The notes: generated from the letters alone by a model not told the origin. Counted from the stretch's first letter, positions 1 to 7,654 are shown. The stretch: DNA of 38,734 bases from Oscillospiraceae bacterium (GCA_020025655.1 JAHHRR010000016.1:1-38734), one strand, 5' to 3'. Translations and numbers: made by a program.

Positions 1-758
1 TGCGTGAGATGTCCGGTCGTCTGGAAGAAATGCCCGGTGAAGAAGGTTACCCCGCATATCTGGCATCCCGCCTTGCTCAGTTCTACGAAAGAGCCGGCGT
101 TGTCGAGTGCCTTGGTTCCGATGAGCGCCGTGGTTCTGTTACCGCAATCGGCGCTGTATCACCTCCTGGTGGTGATATTTCCGAGCCTGTTTCTCAGGCA
201 ACCATGCGTATAGTCAAGGTCTTCTGGGCTCTGGACTCCAGCCTTGCTTATGCACGTCACTTCCCTGCAATCAACTGGCTGACCTCTTACTCTCTGTATA
301 TGGACACCCTGCGTGACTGGTACACTGAGAACTTCGGTGAGGCATATATGCAGCACCGTGAAAGAGCTATGCACATTCTGCAGGAAGAGAATGAACTTCA
401 GGAAATCGTTCGTCTGGTCGGTCAGGATGCTCTGAGCCCCAGCGACAGACTTACTATGGAAACTGCTAAGATGCTCCGTGAGGACTTCCTGCAGCAGAAC
501 GCTTTCGTTGATGAGGACGCATACTCCTCCTATGCAAAGCAGTTCAGACTTCTCAGCATGGTTCTCCAGTATGATGATCTCTGCCGTGACGCCCTTGATA
601 AGGGTGCCGACATGAACGCACTCTTCGTTATTCCCGCAAGAGAAAAGATCGGCCGTGCAAAGATGGCAGATCCCAACGGCTTTGATGCAGTCTACGATGA
701 AATCGAAGCTCAGATGAAGAAGGAGATCGAAGAGGTCATTGCCGGAGGTGAGGACTAA
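1..758 (+). CDS. atpA (ntpA): V-type ATP synthase subunit A, C-terminal part (partial)
   Basis: This is the catalytic, nucleotide-hydrolysing/synthesising subunit of the V1 head of a V/A-type rotary ATPase, which lies on the cytoplasmic face of the membrane. The reading frame is open from the window edge (first full codon at 3), so the N-terminus and the P-loop lie outside. About 252 residues are visible. They begin in the conserved SGRLEEMPGEEGYPAYL segment and continue through VSPPGGDISEPVSQAT, which is typical of subunit A rather than F-type beta. The C-terminal helical domain is intact. The stop overlaps the start of the next gene in a TAATG junction, so A and B are probably translationally coupled. 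Identification is firm. The direction of use (ATP synthesis or ion pumping) cannot be read from the sequence. Confidence 0.96.
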   Translation, partial: REMSGRLEEMPGEEGYPAYLASRLAQFYERAGVVECLGSDERRGSVTAIGAVSPPGGDISEPVSQATMRIVKVFWALDSSLAYARHFPAINWLTSYSLYMDTLRDWYTENFGEAYMQHRERAMHILQEENELQEIVRLVGQDALSPSDRLTMETAKMLREDFLQQNAFVDEDAYSSYAKQFRLLSMVLQYDDLCRDALDKGADMNALFVIPAREKIGRAKMADPNGFDAVYDEIEAQMKKEIEEVIAGGED

Positions 759-2131
759 TGATTAAAGAGTATAAAACTATAAGAGAGATCGCCAGCCCTC
801 TGATGGTCGTTGAGCACGTTGAAGGTGTTACATACGATGAGCTGGGCGAAATCGAGCTCCCCAACGGCGAAATCCGCCGCTGCAAGGTACTTGAGGTCGA
901 AGGCGATAAGGCTGTTGTACAGCTTTTTGAATCTGCACAGGGAATTAACCTTGCAGAATCCAAGGTAAGATTCCTTGGTCATCCTCAGCAGCTGGCTGTT
1001 TCCGAGGATATGCTGGGCCGTGTCTTTAACGGTATGGGTCAGCCTATCGACGGCGGTCCTGAGATAATTGCCGAGGAGCACAGAGATATCAACGGTCTGC
1101 CTATGAACCCTGCAGCCCGTGCATATCCTGCAGAATTCATTCAGACCGGTGTTTCCACCATCGACGGACTTAACACTCTGGTTCGTGGTCAGAAGCTGCC
1201 TATATTCTCCGGTTCCGGTCTGCCCCATGCAGCACTCGCAGCTCAGATTGCCCGTCAGGCAAAGGTCCTGGGCGACAACGAGACCTTCGCTGTTGTCTTT
1301 GCTGCTATCGGTATCACCTTCGAGGAATCCGAATACTTCATTAACGACTTCCGCCGCACCGGCGCTATCGACCGTACTGTTGTATTCTCCAACCTTGCAA
1401 ACGACCCTGCTGTTGAGCGTATTGCAACTCCTCGTATGGCTCTGACCGCTGCTGAATACCTCGCATTCGAGAAGGATATGCAGGTTCTGGTTATCCTGAC
1501 TGATATTACCAACTACGCAGAAGCTCTGCGTGAGGTTTCCGCAGCTAAGAAGGAAGTTCCCGGACGCCGTGGTTACCCCGGCTACCTGTACACCGACCTT
1601 GCAACCATGTATGAGCGTGCAGGCCGTCGTCAGGGCAAGAAGGGCTCCATCACTATGATTCCTATCCTCACCATGCCTGAGGATGATAAGACTCACCCCA
1701 TCCCTGACCTTACCGGTTACATCACCGAGGGTCAGATCATCCTGAGCCGTGAACTGCACCGCAAGGGCATTGTTCCTCCTGTGGATGTTCTGCCTTCTCT
1801 GAGCCGTCTGAAGGATAAGGGTATCGGTGAAGGCAAGACCCGTGAGGACCATGCCGGCACCATGAACCAGCTCTTTGCTGCTTACTCAAGAGGTAAGGAT
1901 GCTAAGGAACTTATGACCATTCTGGGCGAAGCTGCTCTGAGTGATGATGATAAGCTCTTCGCAAAGTTTGCCGATGAGTTTGAAAAGGTCTACGTAAGCC
2001 AGGGCAACAACACCAACCGTTCCATCGAGGAAACTCTGAACATCGGCTGGGATCTGCTGAGTATTCTGCCTAAGAGAGAACTCAAGCGTATTAAGCCCGA
2101 GTTTATCGAGAAGTATATGCCCAAGAAGTAA
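758..2131 (+). CDS. atpB (ntpB): V-type ATP synthase subunit B
   Basis: This is the non-catalytic B subunit, which alternates with A in the V1 hexamer. It has 457 residues, normal for the family. It carries the degenerate nucleotide-binding region GSGLPHAALAAQIARQ in place of a true P-loop, the GRRGYPGYLYTDLATMYERAG segment, and the TIPILTMPEDDKTHPIPDLTGY-type region that marks V-type B subunits. The ATG overlaps the stop of subunit A by one base (TAATG). A 37-base gap separates it from subunit D, with a strong ribosome site before D. The order A-B-D is the usual end of bacterial ntp operons. Confidence 0.97.
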   Translation: MIKEYKTIREIASPLMVVEHVEGVTYDELGEIELPNGEIRRCKVLEVEGDKAVVQLFESAQGINLAESKVRFLGHPQQLAVSEDMLGRVFNGMGQPIDGGPEIIAEEHRDINGLPMNPAARAYPAEFIQTGVSTIDGLNTLVRGQKLPIFSGSGLPHAALAAQIARQAKVLGDNETFAVVFAAIGITFEESEYFINDFRRTGAIDRTVVFSNLANDPAVERIATPRMALTAAEYLAFEKDMQVLVILTDITNYAEALREVSAAKKEVPGRRGYPGYLYTDLATMYERAGRRQGKKGSITMIPILTMPEDDKTHPIPDLTGYITEGQIILSRELHRKGIVPPVDVLPSLSRLKDKGIGEGKTREDHAGTMNQLFAAYSRGKDAKELMTILGEAALSDDDKLFAKFADEFEKVYVSQGNNTNRSIEETLNIGWDLLSILPKRELKRIKPEFIEKYMPKK

Positions 2132-2168
2132 GCCAATACCCACTAAATTATTACGGAGGTGATGCTTT

Positions 2169-2819
2169 TTGGCAAAAACTGCTGTAACCCCGACTCGAAT
2201 GGTGTTAAACCAGCTCAAAGGCAGACTGAAAACCGCACGCCGCGGTCACAAACTGCTGAAAGATAAACGTGATGAGCTGATGCGCCAGTTCATGGACGTG
2301 GTAAAGCTCAACAAGCAGCTGCGTACCCGTGTTGAGGAAGGCCTTACCGGCGCTTTCGCTTCACTTCAGGTTGCAAGTGCCATCATGAGCCCCGAAATGC
2401 TGGAGCAGGCACTGCTGTATCCACGCCAGAGCGTGGAACTGGGCCTTAAATACAAGAACATCATGAGCGTTAACGTACCTGAGTATAGTTTCCAGACCAA
2501 AAACAATGACCCCACAGAGATTTATCCCTATGGTTTTGCCCAGACATCCGGTGAACTGGATGATGCACTGGACAAGATGGCCAGAGTATTTGAGGATATG
2601 CTGGAACTGGCACAGGTGGAAAAAACCATGCAGCTGCTGGCAGAGGAGATCGAAAAGACCCGCCGCCGCGTCAATGCACTGGAATACGTTATGATTCCTG
2701 AGCTTACTGAGAATATCAAGTATATTACCATGAAGCTCGAAGAGAATGAAAACGCCACCAAGGTTCGTCTGCTTAAAGTTAAAGAAATGGTGCTTCAGGA
2801 CGCCCACGATTTTAAGTAA
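2169..2819 (+). CDS. atpD (ntpD): V-type ATP synthase subunit D
   Basis: This is the central-stalk subunit D, a long coiled-coil shaft that transmits rotation between the V1 head and the membrane ring. It has 216 residues. The N-terminus after the start (AKTAVTPTRMVLNQLKGRL) matches the family, and N- and C-terminal coiled-coil helices flank a short globular centre. The start is TTG at 2169, chosen because GGAGGTGAT lies 5-6 bases upstream at 2155-2163 and the family N-terminus begins there. It is the last gene of the operon and is followed by a clear terminator. Confidence 0.95.
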   Translation: MAKTAVTPTRMVLNQLKGRLKTARRGHKLLKDKRDELMRQFMDVVKLNKQLRTRVEEGLTGAFASLQVASAIMSPEMLEQALLYPRQSVELGLKYKNIMSVNVPEYSFQTKNNDPTEIYPYGFAQTSGELDDALDKMARVFEDMLELAQVEKTMQLLAEEIEKTRRRVNALEYVMIPELTENIKYITMKLEENENATKVRLLKVKEMVLQDAHDFK

Positions 2820-2834
2820 GCCAATAAAGCAAAT

Positions 2835-2870
2835 AAAAATCCCAACCTTAACGGTTGGGATTTTTTTTAT
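2835..2870. terminator. bidirectional rho-independent terminator after the ATPase operon
   Basis: A 13-base stem (AAAAATCCCAACC at 2835-2847 with its complement at 2853-2865) and a 5-base loop are followed by T-rich sequence on both strands. It ends the ATPase operon on the plus strand and the mnmG-mnmA-small ORF transcript on the minus strand. The stop codon of that small ORF lies inside it. Confidence 0.9.
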
Positions 2871-3082
2871 TTATTAAATTTTTGCCTGAAAAACACGCCG
2901 ACTAAAAATGTAAGCAGGGATGGCAGGAGAAATTCATACATTCTTTTAAAAAGCAGTACGAAGAAGAAGCCCGGATCACACTTATAACATAGCCTGTGGT
3001 CTACGGCAAGCACCACAACAAAGGCGGTAAGAAGTATTGCGGAAATAATATAGAAAATGCGGTATATTTTATTTTTTGTCAT
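2867..3082 (-). CDS. small membrane protein of unknown function, downstream of mnmA
   Basis: I do not recognise this 71-residue protein. It has a basic start (MTKNKIYR), a hydrophobic segment at about residues 8-27, and a second at about 48-65, so it should span the membrane twice with a short basic tail (RQKFNK). A Cys pair (YKC, about residues 33-35) lies in the connecting loop. It starts 9 bases after the mnmA stop with AAAGG just upstream, so it is probably the third gene of the mnmG-mnmA transcript. The stop is within the bidirectional terminator. It appears real because of spacing, ribosome site and hydrophobic pattern, but no function is suggested. Confidence 0.6.
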   Translation of the reverse strand: MTKNKIYRIFYIISAILLTAFVVVLAVDHRLCYKCDPGFFFVLLFKRMYEFLLPSLLTFLVGVFFRQKFNK

Positions 3083-3091
3083 AGAAACCTT

Positions 3092-4090
3092 TTAATTCTG
3101 ATAAATAAAGCCACCGCCCAGAACCTTTTCACCGTCATATAGAACAGCGCTCTGGCCTGCGGCGGGAGCCCTGACAGGCTCTTCGCATACGATACGTACT
3201 TCATCGCCCTCGGGATAAACAGTACAATCGGGAGTTTCCCACTTGGTATGCCGCACACGGACAGAAGCCTTAATAGGCTCTGAGGGTTTATCTATGAGCC
3301 AGTTAAAGTCTCTGGCACGAACTTCTGTTTTGAATAAATCTTCCCAGAGAGAAAGCTCAATCTGATTGTTCTCAGGATTGATTTTTGAAATATAGACCTT
3401 GCGCTCGTTTAAAAGTCCGGGTCTGCGCTGGCCGACAGTATAGCGGTGTATGCCCTCGTGCTGACCGATAACCTCTCCATTAAATATAAAGTCACCGGGA
3501 CATGGCAGTTCTGTGCGTCTGGAGAGCCAGCCAATATAATCCTTATCGGGGATAAAGCATATCTCCATGCTGTCGGGCTTGTGGGCTGAAGGTATACCGA
3601 AATCCTCGGCAAAGGCACGGATTTCCTTTTTGCTGTATGGGCCTAAGGGCAGATACATACGCTTCAGCTGCTCTCGCTTGAGCCGGCAGAGCATATAACT
3701 CTGATCGTTTTCAGGATGACCCTTGAACAGCTCTCCGTTTTCCACCCACGCATAATGACCGGTGGAGACGTACTCGGCACCGATTTCATCTGCATAGTCG
3801 ATAAGCGTTTTGAATTTAACTGCGGGGTTACACATAATGCAGGGATTGGGAGTTTCACCACGGAGATAAGCCTCAGTAAAATATGAGCATACATGATCCT
3901 CAAGCTGCTTTTTGACATCTACCACTTTAAGGGGAATACCCATAACTGCGGCAGAATCCAGTGCGTAGTCTCTGGCAGCCTCATCTGCATTGTCCATATA
4001 AAGGCCGTAAACCTCCACGCCCTGCTGTCTTAAAATTATAGCTGATACGGCAGAATCAACACCGCCGGAAAAACCAAGTACGATCTTCAT
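3092..4090 (-). CDS. mnmA: tRNA-specific 2-thiouridylase MnmA
   Basis: MnmA activates U34 of tRNA-Lys, -Gln and -Glu with ATP and replaces its 2-oxygen with sulfur. The protein has 332 residues, a little short for the family (about 350-370). It has the PP-loop ATP pyrophosphatase motif SGGVDS at residues 8-13, the catalytic cysteine in NPCIMCNPAVKF (Cys87, with an extra Cys84), and the second catalytic cysteine Cys178 in MEICFIPD. The C-terminal beta-barrel region follows (YTVGQRRPG onward). Its ATG overlaps the end of mnmG in an ATGA junction, which couples both wobble-uridine enzymes. The sulfur donor (an IscS-type desulfurase) is not encoded in this window. Confidence 0.95.
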   Translation of the reverse strand: MKIVLGFSGGVDSAVSAIILRQQGVEVYGLYMDNADEAARDYALDSAAVMGIPLKVVDVKKQLEDHVCSYFTEAYLRGETPNPCIMCNPAVKFKTLIDYADEIGAEYVSTGHYAWVENGELFKGHPENDQSYMLCRLKREQLKRMYLPLGPYSKKEIRAFAEDFGIPSAHKPDSMEICFIPDKDYIGWLSRRTELPCPGDFIFNGEVIGQHEGIHRYTVGQRRPGLLNERKVYISKINPENNQIELSLWEDLFKTEVRARDFNWLIDKPSEPIKASVRVRHTKWETPDCTVYPEGDEVRIVCEEPVRAPAAGQSAVLYDGEKVLGGGFIYQN

Positions 4091-5958
4091 TTTCTGCTCT
4101 CCAAATATATCATAAGTACAGAAATATCTGCCGGAGAAACACCGGAAATTCTTCCTGCCTGACCGAAGTTTTCGGGTCTTATTTTCTTGAGCTTTTCTCT
4201 TGCCTCAAGCCTCAGGCCGATAACATCATCATAGTTAAGATCGGCGGGCAGGCTCTTGCTCTCAAGACGCTTGAATTCATCCAGCTGTTTGAGCTGACGC
4301 TTGATATAGCCTTCGTACTGCAAGCGTATTTCAACCTGCGAGACAATGGCTTTACTGAGTTCGGGACGCTCCGGATCAAAAGCGGTGAGATCTGCATAGG
4401 AAACCTGCGGTCTGCGGATAAGATCGGCAAGAGATACACCGGAGTTTGCAGCGGCTGTGCCTCTGCTTTCAAGCATTTCGTTCAGCTCTTTTGTAGGTGC
4501 GATATGCTTCTTTTCAAGACGGGCAATCTCATTATCAACAGCCTGATACTTTTCAAGTACCTTATTATACTGTTCCTCACTTACAAGGCCGATATCCAGA
4601 CCGATTTTGCTTAAGCGCTGGTCTGCATTGTCCTGACGGTGCAGCAGGCGGTATTCGCTTCTGGAAGTCATCATGCGGTACGGCTCATTGGTTCCCTTAG
4701 TGACAAGGTCATCTATAAGCGTGCCTATATAACCGTCAGAGCGGCGGAGTATCATCGGCTCACGACCGAGAATTTTAAGTGCTGCGTTTACGCCTGCCAC
4801 AAAACCCTGCACAGCGGCCTCCTCATAGCCGGAAGAACCGTTAAACTGGCCGGCACCGTAAAAACCGGAAATCTTCTTGCATTCAAGAGTGGGATAAAGC
4901 TCGGTGGGGTCGATGCAGTCATACTCGATTGCATAGGCGCAGCGGGTCATTTCAGCGTGCTCAAGACCCTTTATGGTATGGAGCATTTCCACCTGAACCT
5001 CCTCAGGCAGAGAAGAGGAGAAGCCCTGAAGGTATAATTCTTCGGTTTCAAGACCCATAGGCTCTACAAAAAGCTGATGACGGGGCTTATCCTTAAAGGT
5101 CATGACTTTAGTTTCTATACTGGGGCAGTAACGGGGGCCGACACCTTCAATAACGCCGGAATAAATGGGGCTGCGGTCAAGATTTGCCTTTATAATATTG
5201 TGGGTTCTTTCATTGGTGTAGGTCAGATAACACACAGCCTGATTTTTGGGAGCCTCTGTTGTGGAGAAGGAAAAACCCTCTGTCTCATCATCACCGGCCT
5301 GAAGCTCCATCTGAGAAAAGTCCACAGTTCTGGAATTTACTCTGGGAGGTGTTCCGGTTTTAAAGCGGCGCATATTGAGCCCCATCTGCCTGAGACGTTC
5401 TGCAAGAGGCACAGCGGCGGCAAGACCATCGGGGCCGCTGGAGGTAAGAACCTCGCCTACAATGGTGCGTGAGTCAAGATAAGTGCCGGTAGCCGCAATG
5501 GCAGCCCTGCACTGATAAACAGCTCCGTTCTGTGTGCAGACAGAGACAACTTTGCCGTCCTCAACACCGATATCGACAATCTCAGCCTGCTTAACACGAA
5601 GGTTCTCCTGCTTTTCAAGAGTGTGCTTCATAACCTCCTGATAACGGCGCCTGTCGGCCTGTGCACGCAGAGAATACACTGCGGGGCCTTTACCCAGATT
5701 CAGCATTCTGTACTGAATACAGGCCTTATCAGCAGCCTTTGCCATTTCGCCGCCCAGAGCATCCAGTTCTCTTACAAGATGTCCCTTGCCTGTACCGCCG
5801 ATTGCGGGGTTACAGGGCATATTGCCGACGCTGTCAAGATTGACAGTAAAGCAGATGGTATCAAGACCCAGTCTTGCCGCAGCAAGAGCAGCCTCGATTC
5901 CGGCATGGCCTGCACCGATAACAGCTATATCACATTTTCCTGCATTATATTTAATCAA
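4087..5958 (-). CDS. mnmG: tRNA uridine-5-carboxymethylaminomethyl modification enzyme MnmG (GidA)
   Basis: MnmG is an FAD protein that works with the GTPase MnmE to add the (carboxymethyl)aminomethyl group at C5 of wobble U34. The dinucleotide-binding motif is GAGHAGIEAA near the N-terminus, followed by the family signatures NPAIGGTGKGHLVRELDALGG and CxMTxxNE-type central regions, and a helical C-terminal domain. I place the start at TTG 5958 (623 residues) because GAGGGA lies 7 bases upstream and this gives the family's usual short N-terminus. A longer TTG start at 5994 would add 12 poorly conserved residues. Promoter TTGAAA-16-TATAAT is at 6003-6030. It overlaps mnmA. Translation coupling suggests matched amounts of both enzymes. 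Confidence 0.93.
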   Translation of the reverse strand: MIKYNAGKCDIAVIGAGHAGIEAALAAARLGLDTICFTVNLDSVGNMPCNPAIGGTGKGHLVRELDALGGEMAKAADKACIQYRMLNLGKGPAVYSLRAQADRRRYQEVMKHTLEKQENLRVKQAEIVDIGVEDGKVVSVCTQNGAVYQCRAAIAATGTYLDSRTIVGEVLTSSGPDGLAAAVPLAERLRQMGLNMRRFKTGTPPRVNSRTVDFSQMELQAGDDETEGFSFSTTEAPKNQAVCYLTYTNERTHNIIKANLDRSPIYSGVIEGVGPRYCPSIETKVMTFKDKPRHQLFVEPMGLETEELYLQGFSSSLPEEVQVEMLHTIKGLEHAEMTRCAYAIEYDCIDPTELYPTLECKKISGFYGAGQFNGSSGYEEAAVQGFVAGVNAALKILGREPMILRRSDGYIGTLIDDLVTKGTNEPYRMMTSRSEYRLLHRQDNADQRLSKIGLDIGLVSEEQYNKVLEKYQAVDNEIARLEKKHIAPTKELNEMLESRGTAAANSGVSLADLIRRPQVSYADLTAFDPERPELSKAIVSQVEIRLQYEGYIKRQLKQLDEFKRLESKSLPADLNYDDVIGLRLEAREKLKKIRPENFGQAGRISGVSPADISVLMIYLESRK

Positions 5959-6002
5959 TTTATTATCCCTCGATACAAAATAAAATAAGCTCAATCAAAA
6001 TA

Positions 6003-6030
6003 ATTATAGCAGATATACGTGAGATTTCAA
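6003..6030 (-). promoter_or_regulatory. sigma-A-type promoter for mnmG-mnmA
   Basis: On the minus strand TTGAAA (6025-6030) is followed after 16 bases by TATAAT (6003-6008), about 45 bases before the chosen mnmG start. It lies downstream of the small-RNA terminator, which makes mnmG-mnmA a separate transcription unit. Confidence 0.75.
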
Positions 6031-6064
6031 TATTTTTGGAAGCTCAACATACAAAAACATAACG

Positions 6065-6153
6065 AAAAAGGCCCCCGCTTATACACCGTGCAGGAGCCTT
6101 TGGAGATGACATAATTAAATTCTGCGCTGAGAACGCAATCTCCTAGCGCTATA
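6065..6153 (-). ncRNA. candidate structured small RNA downstream of the IscR-like gene
   Basis: Seen: a minus-strand promoter TTGACT (6182-6187), 16 bases, TATAAT (6160-6165), whose -35 overlaps the stop of the Rrf2 gene. It predicts a transcript from about 6153. The RNA can fold as GGAGAT (6143-6138) pairing with AUCUCC (6107-6102), stacked on a UGCG/CGCA hairpin (6137-6134 with 6126-6123). A 12-base-pair terminator stem (6101-6090 with 6078-6067) is followed by a U-run. Two positions of that stem are C/A in plus-strand sense but G-U on the minus strand, which supports minus-strand transcription. There is no convincing ORF. I do not recognise an Rfam family. It is not 6S or SRP RNA by length or motif. 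Confidence 0.6.
6067..6101 (-). terminator. terminator of the candidate small RNA / iscR-like unit
   Basis: A 12-pair stem in minus-strand RNA (AAAGGCTCCTGC with GCGGGGGCCTTT, including two G-U pairs) and an 11-base loop are followed by U5. It separates the regulator/small-RNA region from the mnmG promoter. Confidence 0.75.
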
Positions 6154-6165
6154 ATAGGAATTATA
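6141..6165 (-). promoter_or_regulatory. putative Rrf2/IscR-type operator over the small-RNA -10 box
   Basis: An inverted repeat TCCTA (6141-6145), 9 bases, TAGGA (6155-6159) extends to TAGGAATT (6155-6162). It overlaps the TATAAT -10 and the predicted start of the small RNA. The same TAGGAATT/AATTCCTA half-sites occur before the regulator gene itself. The position over the promoter suggests repression. Confidence 0.5.
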
Positions 6166-6183
6166 ACACAGTCTGAGAAAAAG

Positions 6184-6606
6184 TCAATGATTTTTCCACT
6201 TTATGCCCGTAATTAAATCTGAGAGACTGACAGAATCGAGATATGAGTTGGTTATCTCGTCAAGCTCCTTCCACATCGGGATGGTCAGGCAGGCGGCGGC
6301 ATGGTCGCAATGGATGCTTCCGGCTTTGATGCAGGAGACAGGGGCAAGATTATCTTCGATAGAACGGAGAATTTCACCCACGGAATATTCGTCCGCACTG
6401 CGCTTGAGCATATATCCGCCTTCTTTTCCACGGCTGGATTCAACAAGCTTCGCTTTTTTTAGTGCTCCAACAATCATTTCAAGATATTTCATAGAATATC
6501 CAAGACGTTCAGCGATAGTCTTTAAGGAAATAAAACCATCATCAGGATGCTGCGCCAGATCGAGCATTACCTGTAAAGCATAACGGCCTTTACTGGTTAT
6601 ATTCAT
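6184..6606 (-). CDS. iscR-like: Rrf2-family transcriptional regulator, IscR-like
   Basis: This is a winged-helix Rrf2 regulator of 140 residues. The N-terminus MNITSKGRYALQVMLDLA and the DNA-binding segment ISLKTIAERLGYSMKYLEMIV are typical. Three cysteines, C92, C100 and C106, sit where IscR and relatives hold a [2Fe-2S] cluster, so Fe-S or redox sensing is likely. The start at 6606 is set by AAGGAGG six bases upstream; a longer frame from 6624 has no ribosome site. It is not followed by iscS/iscU, unlike many clostridial iscR genes. Instead a candidate small RNA follows. TAGGAATT half-sites in its own leader (6623-6630 and 6656-6663) suggest autoregulation. A CymR- or NsrR-like role is possible, but the three cysteines favour IscR type. 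Confidence 0.88.
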   Translation of the reverse strand: MNITSKGRYALQVMLDLAQHPDDGFISLKTIAERLGYSMKYLEMIVGALKKAKLVESSRGKEGGYMLKRSADEYSVGEILRSIEDNLAPVSCIKAGSIHCDHAAACLTIPMWKELDEITNSYLDSVSLSDLITGIKWKNH

Positions 6607-6622
6607 AAAATACCTCCTTGGC

Positions 6623-6663
6623 AATTCCTATTGTGATAATCTACCATAAAACAACTAGGAATT
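6623..6663 (-). promoter_or_regulatory. putative operator pair upstream of the IscR-like gene
   Basis: AATTCCTA (6623-6630) and TAGGAATT (6656-6663) form an 8-base perfect inverted repeat separated by 25 bases. On the minus strand the first lies just upstream of the ribosome site. A weak minus-strand promoter (TTTAAT, 17 bases, TAGATT) falls between the arms, so bound protein could block it. Confidence 0.5.
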
Positions 6664-6684
6664 AAAGCAAAACTTACAAAAAAA

Positions 6685-6712
6685 GCTGTGCAATTTATGC
6701 ACAGCAAAATGA
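6685..6712 (-). terminator. minus-strand hairpin terminator upstream of the IscR-like gene
   Basis: GCTGTGCA (6685-6692) and TGCACAGC (6698-6705) form a perfect 8-pair stem. On the minus strand it is followed by seven T, and on the plus strand by no T-run. No minus-strand gene precedes it, so it may insulate the regulator from antisense transcription out of the ABC operon region, or end a short antisense transcript. Confidence 0.5.
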
Positions 6713-6722
6713 TAAAAAAAGC

Positions 6723-6750
6723 TTGCTTTATCTAACTAATGTGTTATCAT
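6723..6750 (+). promoter_or_regulatory. candidate promoter of the amino-acid ABC operon
   Basis: TTGCTT (6723-6728), 16 bases, TATCAT (6745-6750), about 37 bases before the substrate-binding protein start. It is a moderate match to sigma-A. Confidence 0.5.
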
Positions 6751-6786
6751 AATAGCACGGTAAATTATCCGAAGGAGGACTGAATC

Positions 6787-7608
6787 ATGAAGAAGATTAT
6801 AGCACTTTTGCTTTCAATTTCAATGATATTTCTACTTTGCGCCTGCGGCGGTGGAAAGGCAGCTGATAAAGAGGCTCCCATAGAAGGAGAGTCAGCTGAG
6901 AGTGACCTTGAATATGTACAGGGCAAGGGAAAAATGGTGGTAGGCATTACGGAGTTTAATCCTCTGGATTACAGAAGCGCTGATGACCCCACAGGCTGGA
7001 TCGGCTTTGACGCTGACATGGCAAAGGCCTTTGCGGACTTTCTGGGAGTTGAGGTAGAGTTCGTTGAAATTGACTGGGACAACAAGATCATGGAGCTGGA
7101 TGCAAAGAGCGTTGATGCAGTATGGAACGGCATGACACTTACTCCTGAGGCCCTTAATGCCATGGAATGCAGCAAGTCTTATGCAAACAATGCACAGGTT
7201 GTTGTGGTAAATTCCGATGTGGCGGACAAATATCAGGATGAGGAAAGCATCAAAGAACTGAACTTTGCAGTCGAGGCAGGTTCTGCCGGTGAGGCAGAGG
7301 CCAAGGCAAGAGAACTGAACTATACCTCAGTTTTAACTCAGGCTGATGCACTTATGGAAGTTGCTTCCGGAACATCTGATGCCTGCATTATCGACCTGCT
7401 TATGGCAGGTGCCATGATCGGCGAGGGTACAAGCTACCCCGAAATGAGCTATACTGTAAAGCTCAACAGTGAGGAATACGGCGTCGGCTTCCGTAAGGGC
7501 AGCGAGCTTGCAGCCAAGTTCAATGAATTTCTTGACACAGCTGCAGCAGAAGGTCAGGTACTTGAAATTGCCGAAAAGTACGGTGTACAGGAATCTGTAA
7601 TCGAGTAA
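6787..7608 (+). CDS. amino-acid ABC transporter substrate-binding lipoprotein
   Basis: This is an extracytoplasmic binding protein of the family-3 (polar amino acid, GlnH/HisJ) type, with 273 residues. The signal peptide MKKIIALLLSISMIFLLCAC ends in a lipobox with the lipidated cysteine at residue 20. A short Gly/Ala/Glu linker follows, then the two-lobed fold from about residue 45 (GKMVVGITEFNPLDY, GWIGFDADMAKAFADFLG). The ribosome site GAAGGAGGA is 9 bases upstream. It is followed by permease and ATPase genes, so it forms a complete importer. The exact ligand cannot be told; cystine, glutamine or other polar amino acids are all possible. Confidence 0.9.
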   Translation: MKKIIALLLSISMIFLLCACGGGKAADKEAPIEGESAESDLEYVQGKGKMVVGITEFNPLDYRSADDPTGWIGFDADMAKAFADFLGVEVEFVEIDWDNKIMELDAKSVDAVWNGMTLTPEALNAMECSKSYANNAQVVVVNSDVADKYQDEESIKELNFAVEAGSAGEAEAKARELNYTSVLTQADALMEVASGTSDACIIDLLMAGAMIGEGTSYPEMSYTVKLNSEEYGVGFRKGSELAAKFNEFLDTAAAEGQVLEIAEKYGVQESVIE

Positions 7609-7631
7609 AACAAGCTTAAATCAAAAATAAG

Positions 7632-7654
7632 GCAGAGGGCCTGAGGTCCTCTGC
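7632..7654 (+). terminator. intercistronic hairpin after the binding-protein gene
   Basis: GCAGAGG (7632-7638) pairs with CCTCTGC (7648-7654), followed only by TTT. It is too weak for a full terminator. Such hairpins commonly protect the upstream mRNA or cause partial termination, giving more binding protein than permease. Confidence 0.55.

Noticed and set aside
755..1852. 365-codon open frame on the minus strand
   Set aside because: It lies entirely antisense to V-type ATPase subunit B, which is certain, and shows no protein features. It arises from codon bias.
6065..6153. Identity as 6S or SRP RNA
   Set aside because: Too short for 6S, no long rod with central bubble, and no SRP GGAAGCAGC-type loop.
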